Origin: Streptomyces sp. NBC_00568
GTDB taxonomy: Bacteria; Actinomycetota; Actinomycetes; Streptomycetales; Streptomycetaceae
NCBI RefSeq assembly: GCF_026341855.1
Contig: NZ_JAPENW010000001.1
Span: 1,178,001 to 1,242,000 of the forward strand
Reading direction: 5' to 3'
Length of the DNA stretch: 64,000 nt
Below, one piece after another: positions 1-7,786 of this stretch (within the stretch, counting starts at the first letter, position 1; the number at the start of each line of letters is the position of its first letter). Both the position numbers and the translations under genes were made by a program. Below the pieces are notes generated by a model. The model was not told the DNA's origin and did not search any database. It was given only the letters and a program-made list of their open reading frames with translations.

Positions 1-1171
1 TCTCGCTGTCCTGCCCGGCGTCGGCGACGAGCGTGGGCGCATAGTACGCGCCGCTCTTGAGCTCCCCCTGTGGGGCTTCTCCGCCGGTGACCACGCGCGC
101 GTAGCCACGGGCCCGGTCGACGAATCCGGCGACGCGGTCGCGCTGGGCGTGCGAGATCAGCGGGCCGAGGTCGGTGTCCGGCGCGAACGGGTCGCCCACG
201 CGGACACTCGCCATCAGGGCGCCAGTGCGCTCCACGAACGCCTCGTAGAGCGGCCGCTGCACGTACGCGCGCGTGGCGGCCGTGCAGTCCTGGCCGGTGT
301 TGATGAGCGAACCGGCGACCGCGCCGTGCACGGCGGCCTCCAGATCCGCGTCGTCGAAGACGAGGAAGGGTGCCTTGCCGCCGAGCTCCAGGTGGAGGCG
401 CTTGACGGTCGAGGTGGCGATCTCCGCGACGCGCTTGCCGACGGCGGTCGATCCGGTGAAGGAGGTCATGGCGACGTCGGGGTGCCCGACGAGATGCTCA
501 CCGGCCTCCTTGCCCAGACCCGTGACGATGTTGATGACCCCGTCCGGGATTCCCGCGTGCGTGGCCGCCTCGGCGAACAGCAGGGAGGTGAGCGGGGTCA
601 GCTCCGCGGGCTTCAGCACGATCGTGTTGCCGGCCGCGATCGCCGGGAGGATCTTCCAGGCGGCCATCTGGAGCGGGTAGTTCCAGGGCGCGATGGACCC
701 GACGACACCGATGGGTTCCCGGCGTACGTACGAGGTGTGGTCGCCGGAGTACTCACCGGCCGACTGGCCCTGCAGATGCCGGGCGGCGCCCGCGAAGAAG
801 GCGGTGTTGTCGATGGTCCCCGGCACGTCGAACTCGCGGGTCAGCTTGAGGGGCTTTCCGCACTGCAGCGACTCCGCCTGGGCGAACTCCTCGGCGCGCT
901 CCGCGAGCACGGCGGCGAAGCGGTGCAGGGCGTCGGAGCGCTCGCCGGGGGTGGTGCCCGCCCAGCCGGGGAACGCCTCGCGGGCGGCCGCGACGGCCGC
1001 GTCCACGTCGGCGGTGCTCGCCAGCTCGTACGTGTACACCTCTTCGCCGGTGGCGGGGTTCACGACCGCGTGCGTGCGGCCGGAGGTCCCCTTGGTCAGG
1101 CGGCCTCCGATGTACTGCGCGCCGTCCGCGAGGCGGTCCTGCGCCTGGAAGCGATGGCCCGGATTGTGCAT
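1..1171 (-). CDS. 4-aminobutyraldehyde dehydrogenase-type aldehyde dehydrogenase, 3' end cut off
   Basis: NAD(P)-dependent aldehyde dehydrogenase; 390 N-terminal codons are visible and the C-terminus lies outside the window. Translation from the ATG at 1171 begins MHNPGHRFQAQDRLADG and shows the family landmarks in order: PWNYP, the cofactor-binding FTGSTAVGK, LELGGKAP with the general-base Glu, and GQDCTAATR with the catalytic Cys. A GGAGGA ribosome site sits just before the ATG. The closest relative in the window is the enzyme at 28154-29593, which shares these blocks, so a role in oxidising 4-aminobutyraldehyde or a related polyamine-derived aldehyde is likely; the exact substrate is inferred. 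Confidence 0.88.
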   Translation of the reverse strand, partial: MHNPGHRFQAQDRLADGAQYIGGRLTKGTSGRTHAVVNPATGEEVYTYELASTADVDAAVAAAREAFPGWAGTTPGERSDALHRFAAVLAERAEEFAQAESLQCGKPLKLTREFDVPGTIDNTAFFAGAARHLQGQSAGEYSGDHTSYVRREPIGVVGSIAPWNYPLQMAAWKILPAIAAGNTIVLKPAELTPLTSLLFAEAATHAGIPDGVINIVTGLGKEAGEHLVGHPDVAMTSFTGSTAVGKRVAEIATSTVKRLHLELGGKAPFLVFDDADLEAAVHGAVAGSLINTGQDCTAATRAYVQRPLYEAFVERTGALMASVRVGDPFAPDTDLGPLISHAQRDRVAGFVDRARGYARVVTGGEAPQGELKSGAYYAPTLVADAGQDSE

Positions 1172-1349
1172 GTCGCTCTCCTCCGCCGTCCTCCCCGTCG
1201 GGACGGGGGTGGGCGTAGCTCCAGCTCGATTTGAGTGCCGATCCTGACAGAGCAAAGGGACTCCAACAAGTGATTCCGTTGTTGCCTTTTGGTTACGCGA
1301 CGGAATCCTTCGACCAGGTGTCGAGTCGTTCAGAAAAAGGCGGGACGGA
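1172..1349. promoter_or_regulatory. Divergent promoter region with two nested inverted repeats
   Basis: This gap separates the minus-strand aldehyde dehydrogenase from the plus-strand NADAR gene and is AT-rich for this genome. CAACAA at 1264-1269 is repeated inverted as TTGTTG at 1279-1284, and GATTCCG at 1272-1278 is repeated inverted as CGGAATC at 1301-1307. These are plausible operators for a transcription factor controlling one or both genes; the factor is unknown. Confidence 0.4.
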
Positions 1350-1931
1350 ATGTCAGTGGTGCGTGCCACAGTGGCGTGCATGGGGAAGATCGATACGCGG
1401 GAAGCACTGGTCAGTGCGGTTCAGTCGGGGACGCCGGTGAAGTACCTGCACTTCTGGGGTCACCGCCCGCGGCCGGACGGCCGGCTGGGGTCGAGCTGTC
1501 TCAGCCAGTGGTGGCCGTCACCCTTCGTGGTCGAAGGTGTCACCTACGCGACGGCGGAGCACTGGATGATGGCGTCCAAGGCACGCCTCTTCGGCGACGC
1601 CGAGGCCGAGCGGCAGGCGATCGAGGCTCCGAACCCCGCGCTCGCCAAGAAGGCCGGGCGTCTGGTGCGCGACTTCGACAACGCCGTGTGGGAGCGCGAG
1701 CGGTTCGAGATCGTCGTCGAGGGCAGCGTCCACAAGTTCGGCGCCCACCCCGGACTGCGGGCGTTCCTGCTGGGCACGGGCGGACGCGTACTGGTGGAGG
1801 CGAGCCCCATGGACCGGATATGGGGCATCGGCCTCGCCGCGACCGACGACGGGGCTTCGGACCCCCGCCGCTGGCAGGGACCCAATCTCCTGGGCTTCGC
1901 CCTGATGGAGGCCCGCGACCGACTGCGGTAG
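1350..1931 (+). CDS. NADAR (YbiA/DUF1768) family protein
   Basis: 193 residues if started at the ATG at 1350; an ATG at 1380 (MGKIDTREAL) is an equally possible start since neither has a strong ribosome site. The body matches the NADAR fold: YLHFWGH near residue 33, LSQWWPSPFVVEG, the YATAEHWMMASKARLF block near 66-80, the VWERERFEIVVEG block, and the terminal RIWGIGL and GPNLLGFALMEAR segments. Known members are N-glycosidases acting on riboflavin intermediates (YbiA) or removing ADP-ribose from guanine in DNA. No ADP-ribosyltransferase or riboflavin gene lies next to it, so the substrate cannot be assigned here. Confidence 0.85.
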   Translation: MSVVRATVACMGKIDTREALVSAVQSGTPVKYLHFWGHRPRPDGRLGSSCLSQWWPSPFVVEGVTYATAEHWMMASKARLFGDAEAERQAIEAPNPALAKKAGRLVRDFDNAVWERERFEIVVEGSVHKFGAHPGLRAFLLGTGGRVLVEASPMDRIWGIGLAATDDGASDPRRWQGPNLLGFALMEARDRLR

Positions 1932-2225
1932 CCGCGGTGACGGCCGGAGCCGGGGGCCTGGGGGCGGGGATGACGCTCGCGCGCGCCCCGGACGGCCGTG
2001 CACGCTACCGCCGCCGGCGGCGGAGCACGGTCGGCGGTAGTCCGGCGACAGCGGCCCTGCCGCGAGTCCGCGGACGGGGGGACCGGACAGCGACTCCCAC
2101 CGACAGCCGGTCGGCCGGCGGCAGGAGGGCTGTCCCGGGGGCCGGTCCCCGGCTCCCGGCGGGGCAGTCGCCGGGTGCGCCGCTCTGCGGATGCGTCGGC
2201 GCCTTGACCAACTGAAACTGTCCGT

Positions 2226-3830
2226 GTGAGTCGCACCTTCGCAGCACGGAACGAAGCCGCGCCCCCGGCGCCCCGCGCCCCGCGCCAGTCGCTGGCCCTC
2301 GCGGCCATGCTCTTCGCGGTGGCGATGACGTTCATCGACCAGACGATCGTGTCCATCGCGGCGCCGGACATCGTCCGCGAGCTGGGACTGTCGGCCTCCG
2401 GAATGCAATGGGTGGTCAACGCCTACCTGCTGTCGCTGGCCGCGTTCTTCGCCCTCGGCGGGCGTCTGGCGGACCTGCTGGGACCACGCCGTGTCGTCGT
2501 GGCCGGGACCCTGGTGTTCGTCATCTCGTCGGTGCTCTGCGGATGCGTGCCCGAGGGGGACTTCGCACAGACCTGGCTGATCATTTTCCGGGCGACACAG
2601 GGCTTGGGGGCCGCTCTCCTCTTCCCCGCGGCACTCGCCGTGGTCGTGGCCGTGTTCCCGGTGGACCGGCGTGGCCGGGCGCTGGCCTTGTTCTTCGGGC
2701 TGTCCGGGGCGCTGACGGCCATCGGCCCGCTGCTGGGCGGCTGGCTCACGGCATGGACCTGGAGAGCGATCTTCTGGGTCAACGTGCCCGTCGCCGTCGT
2801 GGCCCTGATCCTGACCGTGATGGCGCGTATCCCCGACCGGCGGCGCGACGAGTCGCTGGACCGCGTCGGGGCCCTGCTGATCGCGGTGGGCATGGGTCTG
2901 AGCGTGCTCGGTTTCCAGCAGGCCGCGGCCTGGGGCTGGGACAGCCCGGCGACCTGGGGCTGCATCGCGGGCGGCCTGGCGGTACTGGTCCTCTTCTGGC
3001 GCTACGAGGGAGGCAGGCGCCACCCGCTGGTCAACCTGGCGGTCTTCCGGGACAAGGCGTTCACCGTGGACTCCCTGGTGCTCTTCTTCGCCATGCTCGC
3101 CTTCGTGCCGGTCTTCTTCTTCGCCTCGGTGTACGCACAGGTCTCCCTCAGCGCCTCGCCCAACCAGGCGGCCCTCTACCTGCTGTACTTCTTCGCGGGC
3201 TTCGCGATCGCCTCCCAGTGGGGCGGCCGGATGCTGGACAAGCGGGGCGCACGGCCGGCCATGAAGATCGGCACCGCCCTGGGCGCCGTCGGATTCGCCC
3301 TCTGGGCCGGCAAGCTGACCGACCTGTCCATGCACGACCAGTGGCCCTACGTGGCCCTCGCGGGCGCGGGCATCGGTTTCATCCTGGCTCCCGCGTCCAC
3401 GGATGCCGTCAACCGGTCCATCGGAGCCTCGTACGGCGAGGTCACCGGGATCACGCAGACCGTGCGCAACTACGCGGCGAGTGTGGGCCTGGCCGTCTTC
3501 GGGACCATCCTCGCCCACAACATGACGGACAACGTCGTGTCGACGCTCCGGTCCCGCGGCCTGACGTCGGCCGAGGCCCACGGAGTGGCCAACGGCATCG
3601 CCGAGGCGGTCACGGGCAACGCCGACGCGCAGCAGCCCACCGGCGGCGGCCGCACCGCCGAGGTCATGCGCGAGGCGATGCCGAGCGTGCGGATGGACTT
3701 CGCCGAGGCCAACCAATGGGTCTTCTACGCCATGTCCGTCGCGCTGGCCGTCGGGTTCCTCTGCGCCCTGCGCCACCCCGGAGACCGGGGAAAGGCGGCC
3801 GCGGGCGACGAACCCCCGGCAGCCGCCTGA
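2226..3830 (+). CDS. MFS drug/H+ antiporter, DHA2 (EmrB/QacA) family
   Basis: 534 residues with hydrophobic segments consistent with 14 membrane helices, the layout of the DHA2 group of multidrug exporters. The first helix ends in TFIDQTIVSIAAPDI, the usual D-x-T-[IV]-V-[NS] type motif C neighbourhood, followed by GMQWVVNAYLL and the loop GGRLADLLGPRRV (motif A). The antiporter motif appears as ALTAIGPLLGGWLT. The chosen GTG at 2226 is not preceded by an obvious ribosome site, so translation may be leaderless or start slightly downstream. The exported compound cannot be told from sequence. The preceding 290 bases contain no clear regulator gene. Confidence 0.9.
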   Translation: MSRTFAARNEAAPPAPRAPRQSLALAAMLFAVAMTFIDQTIVSIAAPDIVRELGLSASGMQWVVNAYLLSLAAFFALGGRLADLLGPRRVVVAGTLVFVISSVLCGCVPEGDFAQTWLIIFRATQGLGAALLFPAALAVVVAVFPVDRRGRALALFFGLSGALTAIGPLLGGWLTAWTWRAIFWVNVPVAVVALILTVMARIPDRRRDESLDRVGALLIAVGMGLSVLGFQQAAAWGWDSPATWGCIAGGLAVLVLFWRYEGGRRHPLVNLAVFRDKAFTVDSLVLFFAMLAFVPVFFFASVYAQVSLSASPNQAALYLLYFFAGFAIASQWGGRMLDKRGARPAMKIGTALGAVGFALWAGKLTDLSMHDQWPYVALAGAGIGFILAPASTDAVNRSIGASYGEVTGITQTVRNYAASVGLAVFGTILAHNMTDNVVSTLRSRGLTSAEAHGVANGIAEAVTGNADAQQPTGGGRTAEVMREAMPSVRMDFAEANQWVFYAMSVALAVGFLCALRHPGDRGKAAAGDEPPAAA

Positions 3831-3858
3831 CACGCCCTCCCGGCACAGCCGCGGCGGC

Positions 3859-5094
3859 TCATCGCCGGTGCGTCACCAGCGAGGTGGAGAAGCCGTAGTC
3901 GCCGCCCGGGTCCTCGCTGCCGTTGTCGTCCGGCGCGACGATGATGATGACGAGCAGGGCGACGGCGAGGACGATGCCGACGGCTCCGCAGATGACCCCG
4001 GCCAGCGCCTGCCCCGGATTCGTCGCCTCACCCCGGCGTGCCTTCCCCCGGCCGATCAGACCGAAGATCACGGCGAGGATGCCCAGCACGATCGCCAGCG
4101 GCCACGCGCAGAACAGCACCGCCGCGATGATGCCCAGCACCAGACCGGCGGTCCCCATCCCATTGCTCGGCATGGGCTGCATCATGGGCCAGCCGTAGCC
4201 CGGTGCGCCCGGGTGGGCGAAACCCGGACGGGCCGCGCCGTACTGGGGATAGCCGTAGCCGTACGGGAGCCGACCCGGGCCGTCGGGGGCGATCGGCGGC
4301 GGGGGGACGTGCTCGCCGGGAGCGGGCTGCGGGTACGGGGTGTGGGCCCCCGGCGGTGCGAAGGGGCTGTCCATGGAGGGGCCGCCGAGGCTTCCCGGGC
4401 CGGGCGGCACCGGTGCGCCGGGGAACGAGGTGATCGTCGGCAGGCCGTACACCGGAGGAGGCGTGGCACTCCCCAGCGCACTCCCCGTGGACGAAGCGAT
4501 CACTTCGGGCGGCGCCCAGGGACGGGGCTCCTCCGCGGGCGGCGCCCAGGGGTTGGGCTCCTCCTCGGGCGGCGCCCAGGGGTTGGGCTCGGAGTCCCGG
4601 CCGACGGCGGGCTTCCCGAGGGAGACCCGGGCTTCGGGGGCGACGGCAGAAGCCGCAGGGGCCGAACGGGGCGGGGTGCCCTGCCCGGGCACGGAACCCT
4701 TCGGCACGTCACCACCCTTCGGCCCGTCACCGAACGCGCTGTCCACCCACCGCGCGCTCTCCTCCGGCGCGGAATCCGGACCACCGGCCACCGGAGGCGC
4801 CGCGGGGTCCGGGGCGTCGGCCGGTGCACTGTCCGCTCCGGGTATCGCGTCCGTGGGCTCGGGTATCGCGTCGGTGGGTTCGGGTGTCGCGTCCGTGGGC
4901 TCAGGTATCGCGTCGGTGGATTCGGGTATCGCGTCCCTGGGCTCCGCACCCGGCGCGGCGTCCGCCACGGAGGGCCCGTTCCGTGCGGGCGTCGGGTTCC
5001 CGTCGCCCGGCGCGGTCGACGCGTCCCCCTCGCCCGGCGGAGCCCACGCGCCCGCGTCGCGTGGCGCATTCGGCCTCTGGGCGTCGTCGGACAT
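3859..5094 (-). CDS. DUF4190-type membrane protein with long Pro/Ala-rich repeat N-terminus
   Basis: 411 residues from the ATG at 5094 (MSDDAQRPNAP), which has GAGGGG upstream; an ATG at 5127 is a possible longer start. About 320 residues are low-complexity and Pro/Ala/Glu-rich, with a seven-residue DAIPEPT-like repeat and a decapeptide repeat around PNPWAPPEEE. The C-terminal 100 residues carry two hydrophobic helices (TAGLVLGIIAAVLFCAWPLAIVLG; then LAGVICGAVGIVLAVALLVIIIV) joined by a basic loop GLIGRGKARRGEATNPG, typical of DUF4190 proteins. Function is unknown; the disordered tail probably lies in the cytoplasm. It converges on the MFS gene with only 28 bases between the stops. Confidence 0.75.
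   Translation of the reverse strand: MSDDAQRPNAPRDAGAWAPPGEGDASTAPGDGNPTPARNGPSVADAAPGAEPRDAIPESTDAIPEPTDATPEPTDAIPEPTDAIPGADSAPADAPDPAAPPVAGGPDSAPEESARWVDSAFGDGPKGGDVPKGSVPGQGTPPRSAPAASAVAPEARVSLGKPAVGRDSEPNPWAPPEEEPNPWAPPAEEPRPWAPPEVIASSTGSALGSATPPPVYGLPTITSFPGAPVPPGPGSLGGPSMDSPFAPPGAHTPYPQPAPGEHVPPPPIAPDGPGRLPYGYGYPQYGAARPGFAHPGAPGYGWPMMQPMPSNGMGTAGLVLGIIAAVLFCAWPLAIVLGILAVIFGLIGRGKARRGEATNPGQALAGVICGAVGIVLAVALLVIIIVAPDDNGSEDPGGDYGFSTSLVTHRR
4507..4596. repeat. Three 30-bp tandem repeats inside the DUF4190-type gene
   Basis: Units start at 4507, 4537 and 4567 and all begin GGGCGGCGCCCAGG. They encode the repeated NPWAPPEEEP-like decapeptide and keep frame. Confidence 0.85.
4840..4944. repeat. 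Five 21-bp tandem repeats inside the DUF4190-type gene
   Basis: Units start at 4840, 4861, 4882, 4903 and 4924 and share the core GGTATCGCGTC. Each encodes a heptapeptide close to DAIPEPT. The exact 21-bp period preserves the reading frame. Confidence 0.88.
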
Positions 5095-5343
5095 GCGCGA
5101 GGTCCCCTCTGTCGTACGTTCGGTCATGCTACGACCCGGGTGCGGCCGGCGGATCTCCGTACTCTTCCTCGGCTTCGGCGTGTACGGACTCTTCCGTGCC
5201 GGTGCCCGGCACGACGGCCCACGCCGGACACACCGGGCCCGCACGGCGGTGGGCCGCCTACGATGATCCCCGAGTCATCGATCAGCCGATCACCCGCGTC
5301 CCGCCGAGTACGGCCCGGCGACGCCGTTCCGGGGAGGAACCCC

Positions 5344-6405
5344 TTGACCGAGCACATCACCGCACGCGACGAAGCCCGCGACCTGCACTCCTTCATCGCC
5401 GGGCTGCCCAAGGCCGAACTGCACGTCCACCACGTCGGTTCCGCCTCCCCGCGCATCGTGTCCGCTCTCGCCGCCCGCCACCCCGACTCCCGGGTGCCGA
5501 CCGACCCCGAGGCGCTCGCGGACTACTTCACGTTCACGGACTTCGCCCACTTCATCCAGGTGTACCTGTCCGTCGTCGACCTCATCCGCACCCCCGAGGA
5601 CGTACGGCTGCTGACGTACGAGGTCGCGCGGGACATGGCGCGCCAGCAGGTGCGCTACGCCGAACTGACGATCACTCCGTGGTCCTCCACGCGGCGCGGG
5701 ATCGACGAGCTCGCCTTCATGGACGCGATCGAGGACGCCCGCAAGGCCGCCGAGACGGAACTAGGTGTCGTCCTGCGCTGGTGCTTCGACATTCCGGGCG
5801 AGGCCGGACTCGAGGCGGCCGAGGAGACCGTGCGGCTCGCGACCGACGACCGGCTGCGGCCGGAGGGACTCGTCTCCTTCGGACTCGGCGGACCCGAAGT
5901 CGGCGTGCCGAGGCCGCAGTTCAAGCCGTACTTCGACCGTGCCCGCGCCGCCGGACTGCGATCGGTGCCGCACGCCGGTGAGACGACGGGCCCGGAGACG
6001 GTCTGGGACGCGCTGAACTTCCTGGGCGCCGAGCGCATCGGCCACGGCACCAGCTCCGCCGGGGACCCGAAACTGCTCGCCCATCTCGCCGAGCGCGGCA
6101 TCGCCCTGGAGGTCTGCCCGACCTCGAACATCGCCACCCGCGCGGTGCGCACCCTCGAAGAGCACCCTCTCAAGGACTTCGTGGCGGCCGGGGTGACGGT
6201 CACCGTCAACTCCGACGACCCGCCGATGTTCGGCACCAACCTCAACTCCGAGTACGCGGTCACCGCCCGCCTCCTCGGCCTCGACGAGCAGGGTCTCGCG
6301 GCGCTCGCCGGGAACGCGGTGCGGGCCTCGTTCCTCGACGAGGCCGGCAAGGCGAAACTCGCCGCGGAGATCGACACCTACACCGCGACCTGGCTCGCGC
6401 TCTGA
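5344..6405 (+). CDS. Adenosine deaminase family enzyme (adenosine or aminodeoxyfutalosine deaminase)
   Basis: 353 residues. The TTG start at 5344 is chosen because GGGGAGG lies about 7 bases before it and conserved sequence begins soon after. Zinc-hydrolase motifs are complete: ELHVHH (metal His pair) near residue 24, SVPHAGET, AERIGHGTS, EVCPTSN and VNSDDPPMFG (metal Asp). The family removes the 6-amino group from adenine nucleosides for purine salvage. A Streptomyces subgroup deaminates 6-amino-6-deoxyfutalosine in menaquinone synthesis; I cannot separate the two by eye. No menaquinone gene is adjacent. It precedes the glycerophosphodiesterase gene by 31 bases, so they may be co-transcribed. 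Confidence 0.88.
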   Translation: MTEHITARDEARDLHSFIAGLPKAELHVHHVGSASPRIVSALAARHPDSRVPTDPEALADYFTFTDFAHFIQVYLSVVDLIRTPEDVRLLTYEVARDMARQQVRYAELTITPWSSTRRGIDELAFMDAIEDARKAAETELGVVLRWCFDIPGEAGLEAAEETVRLATDDRLRPEGLVSFGLGGPEVGVPRPQFKPYFDRARAAGLRSVPHAGETTGPETVWDALNFLGAERIGHGTSSAGDPKLLAHLAERGIALEVCPTSNIATRAVRTLEEHPLKDFVAAGVTVTVNSDDPPMFGTNLNSEYAVTARLLGLDEQGLAALAGNAVRASFLDEAGKAKLAAEIDTYTATWLAL

Positions 6406-6436
6406 CCCGGCACATCCCACCCAGCACAATGGGCAC

Positions 6437-7120
6437 ATGCGCACCGTGACCGCAGTCGCCCACCGCGGCGACCCCTACCGCGCCCGCGAGAACACCATCG
6501 ACTCGTTGCGTTCCGCGCTCCACCAGGGCGCGGACGCCGTCGAGATCGACGTACGGCTGACCCGCGACCGCGTACCCGTACTGCTGCACGACGAGACGCT
6601 CAAGCGCCTGTGGGACCACGACCGGCCGCTGGGCTCGCTCTCCTGGGACGAGGTGCGCGGGCTCACGGCGGGCGGGGTGCCGACGCTGGCGGAGGCCCTG
6701 GGGGCGACCGGCGACACACGGGTCATGGTCGATCTGCCGGGACCGGTGGACGCGGGGGCCGTACGCGAGGTCGTGGACGTGGTGCGGGCGTGCGGGGCGG
6801 AGGAGCGTGTGTACTACTGCGCCGCGGCACCCGCCATGCTCGCGGTGCGGGCCGTCGACCCGTCCGCGGAGATCGCGCTGACCTGGACGACCCTGGCACC
6901 GCCGCGCCCGGCGCTGCTCGACGCCGTACGGCCGCGCTGGCTCAACTACCGCTTCAGTCTGGTGAACCGGGATCTCGCGGCCCGCGTCCACCGCGACGGC
7001 CACCTGCTCTCCGCGTGGACCCCGGACACCCGTCGCTCGATGCGCCGGCTGCTCGACATGGGGGTCGACTCGATCACGACCAACCGCATCGACGCGCTGA
7101 CCGCCCTGCGCAGGGACTGA
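6437..7120 (+). CDS. Glycerophosphodiester phosphodiesterase
   Basis: 227 residues, about the length of a single GDPD domain, with no signal peptide, so cytoplasmic. Motifs fit the TIM-barrel family: AHRGDPYRARENTIDSL with the catalytic His and Glu, VEIDVRLTRDRVPVLLHD with metal ligands and the second His, and a late WTPDTRRSMRRLLDMGVDSITTNRID block. It hydrolyses glycerophosphodiesters to glycerol 3-phosphate and an alcohol. It starts 31 bases after the deaminase stop on the same strand, and the following gene is convergent. Confidence 0.92.
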   Translation: MRTVTAVAHRGDPYRARENTIDSLRSALHQGADAVEIDVRLTRDRVPVLLHDETLKRLWDHDRPLGSLSWDEVRGLTAGGVPTLAEALGATGDTRVMVDLPGPVDAGAVREVVDVVRACGAEERVYYCAAAPAMLAVRAVDPSAEIALTWTTLAPPRPALLDAVRPRWLNYRFSLVNRDLAARVHRDGHLLSAWTPDTRRSMRRLLDMGVDSITTNRIDALTALRRD

Positions 7121-7195
7121 GCCGGAGGACGGACAGGCCCGCGCAGGCGACGGCGATGGCGATGGCGAAAGGACCGGAGTTCGCGCCGACCGCGC

Positions 7196-7723
7196 TCAGA
7201 CAGCGGGCGCCGGAGCGCCCGCCCGGTCCGGGGTGAGCGCCTCCAGACGCTTGATCCTCTTCCGTACGACGTACAGGGGGATCACCCCGAAGATCCCGAA
7301 GGACATGTCGACGACCGTCCACCAGAAGGGAATTCCGCGGATCGGTCCGCAGATCAGGGCCAGCGGGACGATGCCGGCACAGGCGATCATCCCGAACTCG
7401 ACGACCCAGATGTTGCGGACCGGATCGCGGTACGGACCGTAGAAGGCGACCGCGATCACCAGGTGGGCGAACGCCAGCCAGTCCGTTCCGTAGAGCAGGA
7501 ACGGGTACTGGGAGTCGGCGTCGTCGAGGCCGTGCCGCACCCGCACGATCCAGTCCATCAGGGCGGGCAGGTGCTCCGGCACGGACAGGGACCGCAACAG
7601 GTCCTCGGTCCAGTGGAGTTCGTGCACCAGCGGGAAGGCCGTGGCGCCACTGAGCACCAGGCTGACGACGAAAAAGACAAGCCACGCACGGATGCCCTTG
7701 AGCAGGGCGGCTCTGTCGCTCAT
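7196..7723 (-). CDS. Four-helix integral membrane protein of unknown function
   Basis: 175 residues with about four hydrophobic segments: WLVFFVVSLVLSGATAFPLV near residue 14, WLAFAHLVIAVAFYG near 82, FGMIACAGIVPLALICG near 109 and WWTVVDMSFGIFGVIPLYVV near 135, followed by a basic stretch RKRIKRLEAL and a Pro/Ala tail. It resembles small conserved bacterial membrane proteins annotated only as hypothetical. The ATG at 7723 is the first in frame. It converges on the phosphodiesterase gene and stands 63 bases downstream of the ferredoxin reductase stop on the same strand. Confidence 0.75.
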   Translation of the reverse strand: MSDRAALLKGIRAWLVFFVVSLVLSGATAFPLVHELHWTEDLLRSLSVPEHLPALMDWIVRVRHGLDDADSQYPFLLYGTDWLAFAHLVIAVAFYGPYRDPVRNIWVVEFGMIACAGIVPLALICGPIRGIPFWWTVVDMSFGIFGVIPLYVVRKRIKRLEALTPDRAGAPAPAV

Positions 7724-7786
7724 GCCTGGAGCGTACGCCCCGACTTGAACGTGTTCAAAACCGCCCCCGCCCGGGGCTCCGACGAC

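Noticed and set aside
3868..5343. In-frame upstream extension of the deaminase to 845 residues
   Set aside because: The extension is Arg/Gly-rich antisense to the repeat protein, and the TTG at 5344 has a strong GGGGAGG site where conserved sequence begins.
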